Of a stretch of 64,000 nt of DNA, positions 60,051 through 64,000 are shown piece by piece. How positions within the stretch are numbered: position 1 is the stretch's first letter; each line of letters opens with the position of its first letter. Made by a program: the position numbers and the translations under genes. Source of the stretch: Shinella yambaruensis (GTDB taxonomy: Bacteria > Pseudomonadota > Alphaproteobacteria > Rhizobiales > Rhizobiaceae); assembly GCF_022899355.1 (NCBI RefSeq), contig NZ_JALJCK010000010.1, positions 124,001-188,000 of the forward strand, written 5' to 3'. Under the pieces are notes generated by a model that saw only the letters and a list, made by a program, of their open reading frames with translations, ran no database searches and was not told where the DNA came from.

Positions 60051-62342
60051 CTAATCCGTGTCCGCCGCCTCGACGGCAGACTTCACGGCCTGCCCCAACC
60101 GCGAAGCTGCGGCATCAGCCGCAGCTTCGGGCGACGACACGCCAGTGATGGAAATTGGTGCGTGAACAGTGACGACGGGAGGCTGCTTGTTGACCTCGCG
60201 AACCTCCTGCACGCCACGGGTCGGCTGGAGAAGCTGTCCGATGGTGCCGGCGTCGAGAGTGATGGGCTTGTTGAGCCCGCCCAGCATTTCGCTGGTGGTC
60301 CGGGGTGAACCGCCGCTCTCGCCACCCGCCCTGGTCTGGATGCCAAAGTTTTGCCGGTGATCGAAGTTCGGGTCGGCAGCGGCGCCTATCCAAAACCTCT
60401 TGTCGAAGATCGTAGGCCAGCCGGTAGGCACGGCAGGAACGTTCTTCGTTCCGTCCTTGCCGAGATACGCGTCCATGCTAGCGGCACGTCCACCGTCGTC
60501 ATAGTCCTTGTTGAGGTAAGGATGGCTGGAGTTGTCGTTGACGAAGCGATTGCGGAACCACTCGGACGGAGTAGTGATGCGCGCGTCCAACCACTTGTTT
60601 AGGCCGCTCGACCCTTCGCGGTTCTTCTTGTAAAGCTCCTCAACGCCCTCTTTTGTCGAAGGCATGTTGGTGTAAGCGTCGAACATCTGGAACATGGCAA
60701 GGAGGCCACGCCAGCCAGTGCCCCATCCCGACGGCTTGCTATCGGTCGGCTTGTTTTTGCCATCGCCGGTAACGTTTGGAATCGGCACATCTTTGAGGAT
60801 GCCCCCAATCTTGGCAACACTTTTCAGGATACCAATCGCCGTCGTGATGCCGGTGAGAAACGCCAGCGCCCTTCCCAGCTTCGTGATGGCGCCGGCAACG
60901 ATGCCAATTCCAACCGCGGCGAGCATCAACTTGAAGCCCTGACCACCCAAATCAATGAAGAATTGGGCGATGGGGTTGTCCTTCAGGTCCTCCTTGAGTT
61001 GCCGGATTGCCTGCCCATACCCCTCAAATTGCTTGAAAATCCGACCCAACTTGTCCGCTGCGCCGTCCCCATCGACTTCGCCAAACAGGAGGTCGCCCAG
61101 ACCCTCAACAGCCTCCCGGATACCGCCATCGTAGCCGAGCCCCTGAAGGAACCCCTTCAGGCTGGCCTCGGCCTGATCAAACACAGACGCACGCTCACCC
61201 AAGGTGTCGATGACGTCGCCAATCCCGAGCGCCGCCTCCTTGATGCCGGGCAGCATATCATCGCCGATGCCACGGAAGACGTCGGCGACCTTGTTCCGCA
61301 GGATGGCTAGCGCGTTGCCGACAGTGTCGGCACGGATCATGTACTCCTTGAAGGCCGATCCTGCGTAGTTGGCCTGATCGCCAACCAGGCCAAGCTGACG
61401 TCGCAACTCCGTGGAGTTGTTGATCAGCGGCATGAGCGCACGGGCTTCATCGCCAAACAATGCCGAGGCAATGGAAATGCGTTCCCATTCCGGCAGGGTC
61501 TGAATGCGCTCGATGACGTCCAGCGTCGTCTTTAGCGCGTTCTTCTGCATGTTTTTCGCGGTCTTGGTCGCATCCAGACCGAGTCGACCGAAGGCAATCT
61601 TGTGCGACTTCGTGGCGCGCGTACCGATGGTCAGGGCGCGGCCCATGTTGCGGAACGACGTCGCCGCCACTTCCGCCTCGCCGCCGGACGCGATCATCGC
61701 GCCACCGAAGGCAAGGGTTTCCTGGGCCGAGAAGCCGAACATCTCGCCCGTCGCGGCGACACGTTTTGTGTATTCCAGCAGCCTCGGTGCATTGGCTGCG
61801 GTGTTGTTGGACAGGTGGTTCAGGCTGTCCGCAAAGAGCCCGACCTCGCGAACGGACAGATGCAGCTGGTTCTTGATTTCGGCGAGCGCCTGCCCGGTAT
61901 CGGCCTGCGTCGTGTCCCATGCGACCGAGACCTTCGCCACCATTTCGGCGAACTGGTTGATCTCGTTGAGCGGGATGTTGTTCTGGCCGGCAGCGGCATA
62001 GATGGCCGCGATGCCCTCAGCGGCGATCGGCATCTCGCGCGACATGGCGAGGATCGACCGGCGGACGTTGGCCATCTGCTCATCGTTCGCGTCCAGCACC
62101 TTGCGCACGTCTGCGAAGGCTTCCTCGAACTTGATCGCCGCACCGGCCGTGCTGCTGATGCCCTTCGTGACGCCAAGATACGCGCCGCCGAACGCCAGCA
62201 CCTGCCCCATGACGCCGCGCAGCGGAGCCATGGCAGCGGTCTGCTGACGCTGAAAGCCGGCAAGCACGCCCTGGATGCGGCGCGCGGGGCCGGTCACGCC
62301 GTCGAGGAGGTCTAGGCGTAGGGTGCTTTTTAGTATCGACAA
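60051..62342 (-). CDS. phage tail tape measure protein
   Basis: This 763-residue protein sets tail length. The TP901-type core is at its N-terminal third: AAIKFEEAFADVRKVLDAND, MSREMPIAAEGIAAIYAAAG and EIKNQLHLSVREVGLFADSL, followed by the ATKSHKIAFGRLGLDATKTA region. A hydrophobic stretch near residue 520 fits the usual membrane segment. I chose the TTG at 62342: AAGGGGGG lies 6-7 bases upstream and it lies just beyond the stop of the upstream gene. The frame to 62462 would overlap that gene. Confidence 0.9.
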   Translation of the reverse strand: MSILKSTLRLDLLDGVTGPARRIQGVLAGFQRQQTAAMAPLRGVMGQVLAFGGAYLGVTKGISSTAGAAIKFEEAFADVRKVLDANDEQMANVRRSILAMSREMPIAAEGIAAIYAAAGQNNIPLNEINQFAEMVAKVSVAWDTTQADTGQALAEIKNQLHLSVREVGLFADSLNHLSNNTAANAPRLLEYTKRVAATGEMFGFSAQETLAFGGAMIASGGEAEVAATSFRNMGRALTIGTRATKSHKIAFGRLGLDATKTAKNMQKNALKTTLDVIERIQTLPEWERISIASALFGDEARALMPLINNSTELRRQLGLVGDQANYAGSAFKEYMIRADTVGNALAILRNKVADVFRGIGDDMLPGIKEAALGIGDVIDTLGERASVFDQAEASLKGFLQGLGYDGGIREAVEGLGDLLFGEVDGDGAADKLGRIFKQFEGYGQAIRQLKEDLKDNPIAQFFIDLGGQGFKLMLAAVGIGIVAGAITKLGRALAFLTGITTAIGILKSVAKIGGILKDVPIPNVTGDGKNKPTDSKPSGWGTGWRGLLAMFQMFDAYTNMPSTKEGVEELYKKNREGSSGLNKWLDARITTPSEWFRNRFVNDNSSHPYLNKDYDDGGRAASMDAYLGKDGTKNVPAVPTGWPTIFDKRFWIGAAADPNFDHRQNFGIQTRAGGESGGSPRTTSEMLGGLNKPITLDAGTIGQLLQPTRGVQEVREVNKQPPVVTVHAPISITGVSSPEAAADAAASRLGQAVKSAVEAADTD

Positions 62343-62355
62343 TGCAAGCCCCCCC

Positions 62356-62622
62356 TTAACCCGGGAGGCGATCGGCGATCTTCTGCGCGTCGTCACCGAG
62401 GCCACCAAGGAGTTGGCCGACATCGTCGATTTCGAGCGACGATATAACGGCCTGCGGTACATCGGCCAGGCGGGCGAGCAGGATTTTCATTGCCTCGATC
62501 TCGTTCTTGGCGCCGAAAAGACTTTCGAGGTCGCCGAAGCGAAGGGCTCGAATATGGAGAATTTCATAGGTCGTGCCGTCGACCGTGACGGGTACGGAGA
62601 GTTTGAACTGCTTGCTGGCCAT
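62356..62622 (-). CDS. phage tail assembly chaperone (P2 gpE-like)
   Basis: The 88-residue protein (KFKL-type opening QFKLSVPVTVDGTTYEILHI, then ALRFGDLESLFGA and LADVPQAVISSLEIDDVGQL) matches the phage tail assembly E/41/14 family. In P2-like phages gpE precedes the tape measure gene and a frameshift product E+E' is made at its end. The stop here is 13 bp before the tape measure start. I did not see a convincing slippery heptamer. Confidence 0.8.
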   Translation of the reverse strand: MASKQFKLSVPVTVDGTTYEILHIRALRFGDLESLFGAKNEIEAMKILLARLADVPQAVISSLEIDDVGQLLGGLGDDAQKIADRLPG

Positions 62623-62633
62623 GATGTGCTCCT

Positions 62634-62661
62634 AAAGAAAAGCCCGGCGCATGGGCCGGGC
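62634..62661 (-). terminator. terminator after the small HTH gene
   Basis: On the minus strand GCCCGGC, loop CCATGC, GCCGGGC, then TTTTCTTT. It lies between the HTH gene (stop 62741) and the gpE-like gene (start 62622), in line with the HTH gene being a separately controlled insert. Confidence 0.75.
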
Positions 62662-62693
62662 GATGTTGGTGAGATGGTGGTGTTTGTGGTGGA

Positions 62694-62745
62694 GGTGTCC
62701 GCAGAGGTAACAAATGCGGACACCAGAGTGTCCGCGACTGTTACC
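62694..62745. repeat. iterated 19-bp motif, three copies at the 3' end of the HTH gene
   Basis: Copies of GGTGTCCGCA-N3-GTTACC: a partial copy at 62694-62711, an inverted copy at 62706-62724 (reverse complement GGTGTCCGCATTTGTTACC) and a copy at 62727-62745 (AGTGTCCGCGACTGTTACC). The first two form a perfect 10-bp inverted repeat, GGTGTCCGCA/TGCGGACACC. The last includes the HTH stop codon. Confidence 0.7.
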
Positions 62746-62947
62746 GGTCTCTGGCCAGCTTCAGAACGCCGAAGTGACCCAGATGCAGCTTGTCGGTTGC
62801 GGCAACGTCGACAACCCCATGCTGGTTAAGCACAAGTAATCCTTTAGCTTTCCAGACGGTGACGGTCTTGCGGCTTACACCTCGATATCGAGCGTAAGCA
62901 CTCTGCTTACAGAACGCAGGCGGTGGATTCTGGATTGGTGTCCGCAT
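62741..62947 (-). CDS. small helix-turn-helix protein within the phage tail region
   Basis: A 68-residue protein. YARYRGVSRKTVTVWKAKGL then LVLNQHGVVDVAATDKLHLG reads as a helix-turn-helix with a short wing, close to phage DNA-packaging or excisionase-type modules. GGGGG precedes the ATG at 62947. Copies of a 19-bp motif cover both its start and its stop, and a terminator follows, so it looks like an autonomous insert (moron-like) in the tail operon. It also contains an inverted repeat GTAAGCA/TGCTTAC at 62894-62910. Confidence 0.65.
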   Translation of the reverse strand: MRTPIQNPPPAFCKQSAYARYRGVSRKTVTVWKAKGLLVLNQHGVVDVAATDKLHLGHFGVLKLARDR

Positions 62948-62955
62948 GTGTTACC
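62937..62955. repeat. 19-bp motif copy at the 5' end of the HTH gene
   Basis: GGTGTCCGCATGTGTTACC differs from the inverted copy at 62706-62724 by one base out of 19. It covers the start codon of the HTH gene (CAT at 62945-62947), so a bound protein could block its expression. Confidence 0.7.
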
Positions 62956-62996
62956 CCCTTCCGTGCGTTTTTAAAGTTCGAGAATTCGGGGCTGTG

Positions 62997-63013
62997 TGAC
63001 CGCTTGGCGGTCA
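62997..63013. terminator. short hairpin before the HTH gene
   Basis: TGACCGC, loop TTG, GCGGTCA forms a 7-bp stem 30 bp downstream of the stop of the 141-residue gene. No T tract. It may separate that gene from the HTH gene. Confidence 0.4.
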
Positions 63014-63042
63014 GGACGGGATAGGGTTCCTGACCGAGGGGG

Positions 63043-63468
63043 CTACCGGCCGCCCCTGGCGTTCATTTCGGCGATGACCTTGCCCCAGCCTGACAGCTCA
63101 GCGGGCTTGTCTTCCGCGGCTGTGGAGCCGTTCCGCTTGTTGAACTCCGACACCACCTTGCCCCAACCATGGTCCAATCGGTTGGGGTCCTTCGTCTTGG
63201 TGCCGTTGGCACGAGCAACAACCCGTGCCCAAGAGACCTTCGTCTCAGCCGCCTCCGCAGCCTCCCGCTCAGCACGGCGCCTGGCCGCCTCTTTGACGAG
63301 GACGTCATTGCGCGCCGTGACTGGTGCTGATGCCGGCACCGACGCAACCGGGGCAGTGTGCCGTTCCGGCGGCACGTAGCCGTAGCGGGTCGCTGCGATC
63401 GCAATGTTGCGCTGTGCCATCGCGACGGCGGCGGCGGCGATCATCTCCCTTCGACGGTCATCAGACAT
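63043..63468 (-). CDS. hypothetical phage-region protein
   Basis: A 141-residue, Ala/Arg-rich, mostly helical protein (RRREMIAAAAVAMAQRNIAI, KEAARRRAEREAAEAAETKV). Two related segments near the C terminus, HGWGKVVSEFNKRNG and SGWGKVIAEMNARGG, form an internal repeat. A GWGKV box pair like this may be a binding peptide. GAGGGAG precedes the ATG at 63468. It overlaps the end of the upstream gene by 8 bp. I recognise no family. Confidence 0.6.
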   Translation of the reverse strand: MSDDRRREMIAAAAVAMAQRNIAIAATRYGYVPPERHTAPVASVPASAPVTARNDVLVKEAARRRAEREAAEAAETKVSWARVVARANGTKTKDPNRLDHGWGKVVSEFNKRNGSTAAEDKPAELSGWGKVIAEMNARGGR

Positions 63469-64000
63469 TGCTGGTCTCCCTCGGGGCGAGCGAGTACTCA
63501 AATTCAGCAACCCGCTCTGGCCGCTTCGGCGCCGGCTTCAACTCGGAGGCGGCCTGATTGGCAGCATCTCGCTGATCGTTCGCCGGTTTCCAGAACGGTG
63601 TCGCAGCCGCGTCGAGCGGAGGCAGGACAATCTCGGTCGCCAGCGGTCCAACTCTGTAACCGCCAAAATCCGGGAGAACTTTCCTGCGGCGGAAACGCTT
63701 ACGTACAACCTCGAGTGGCCCGTGTTCCGTTTGCGCGGTGCCATAAAGCAGCGGGTTTTCATCGCTTTCTGAGCGGTCGCGCATCATGCCCCGGCGCCCC
63801 TTCGCATGGGCGCGCACGGTGCGCTGATACTCATCCTGGATGGGCGATGCGCTGTCGATCGTCGCCCACATTTCGACCACGTCTTCGGAAATGACTTCAC
63901 GATAAAGTCGATGCTGGGACCGGGAATACTCGGGTTCCAGAAGCGCTGGCGCACCTTCCGGCCTGTGCTCGTTGGCGGATTGCACTGCGAGCGACGCTGC
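63461..64000 (-). CDS. hypothetical phage-region protein, 5' end beyond window
   Basis: The frame is open to the right edge of the window, so the true start may lie outside; a GTG at 63985 is the only start inside it. The visible part has VISEDVVEMWATIDSASPIQ, RTVRAHAKGRRGMMRDRSES and VLPDFGGYRVGPLATEIVLP. No family recognised. It overlaps the 141-residue gene by 8 bp and is co-oriented with the tail genes. Confidence 0.55.
   Translation of the reverse strand, partial: AASLAVQSANEHRPEGAPALLEPEYSRSQHRLYREVISEDVVEMWATIDSASPIQDEYQRTVRAHAKGRRGMMRDRSESDENPLLYGTAQTEHGPLEVVRKRFRRRKVLPDFGGYRVGPLATEIVLPPLDAAATPFWKPANDQRDAANQAASELKPAPKRPERVAEFEYSLAPRETSNV

Overview
The window comes from a high-GC alphaproteobacterium of the order Rhizobiales, most likely family Rhizobiaceae. 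Evidence: the aerobic Sinorhizobium-type cob gene set, the AcpXL/LpxXL very-long-chain acyl cluster for lipid A, fix-type cbb3 oxidase genes with FNR/FixK boxes, a rhizobial Zur regulon, and several copies of a RIME-like intergenic palindrome with CCTTCTCCCCGC arms. I cannot name the genus with confidence; Shinella, Ensifer or Rhizobium would all fit.

From 0.2 to 48.9 kb the DNA looks like ordinary chromosomal core. It holds a TSUP exporter and a serine hydrolase; a tight cobE-cobA-cobB-cobC-cobD operon (2.4-7.0 kb); an L,D-transpeptidase; FnrN divergent from hemN; the lipid A acyl cluster acpXL-fabZ-fabF2-fabF1-adh-lpxXL (10.0-15.4 kb); a PAS protein and a hemerythrin; and ccoNOQP and ccoGHIS, separated by a 2.6 kb block of unrelated genes. 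gnd follows, then a sugar locus (LacI regulator, ABC transporter, GH2 beta-mannosidase, TIM-barrel isomerase, Gfo/Idh/MocA dehydrogenase, aldo/keto reductase), a zinc locus (COG0523 GTPase, znuA, znuCB-zur, with three Zur-type palindromes), a secreted caspase/Sel1 protein and a gamma-carbonic anhydrase. FNR-type TTGAN-N4-NTCAA boxes sit before hemN, ccoN and ccoG, and a near match sits before fnrN, so one oxygen-responsive circuit links these genes.

From about 49.1 kb to the right edge (64.0 kb) the content is that of an integrated mobile element. Its left junction appears to be a truncated 5' end of dusA (49021-49122), a known integration target. Inside are small stress-type genes (DUF2934, a 24-residue membrane peptide, CsbD), AT-rich genes of unknown function, a divergently controlled HTH regulator, a GIY-YIG-like protein, a tyrosine integrase with a partner protein, a DarT/DarG DNA ADP-ribosylation toxin-antitoxin pair in antitoxin-first order, and a minus-strand phage tail module. 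The tail module has gpE-like chaperone, tape measure and SGNH-domain tail protein, and is interrupted by a small HTH gene flanked by copies of a 19-bp motif. The right end of the element lies outside the window.
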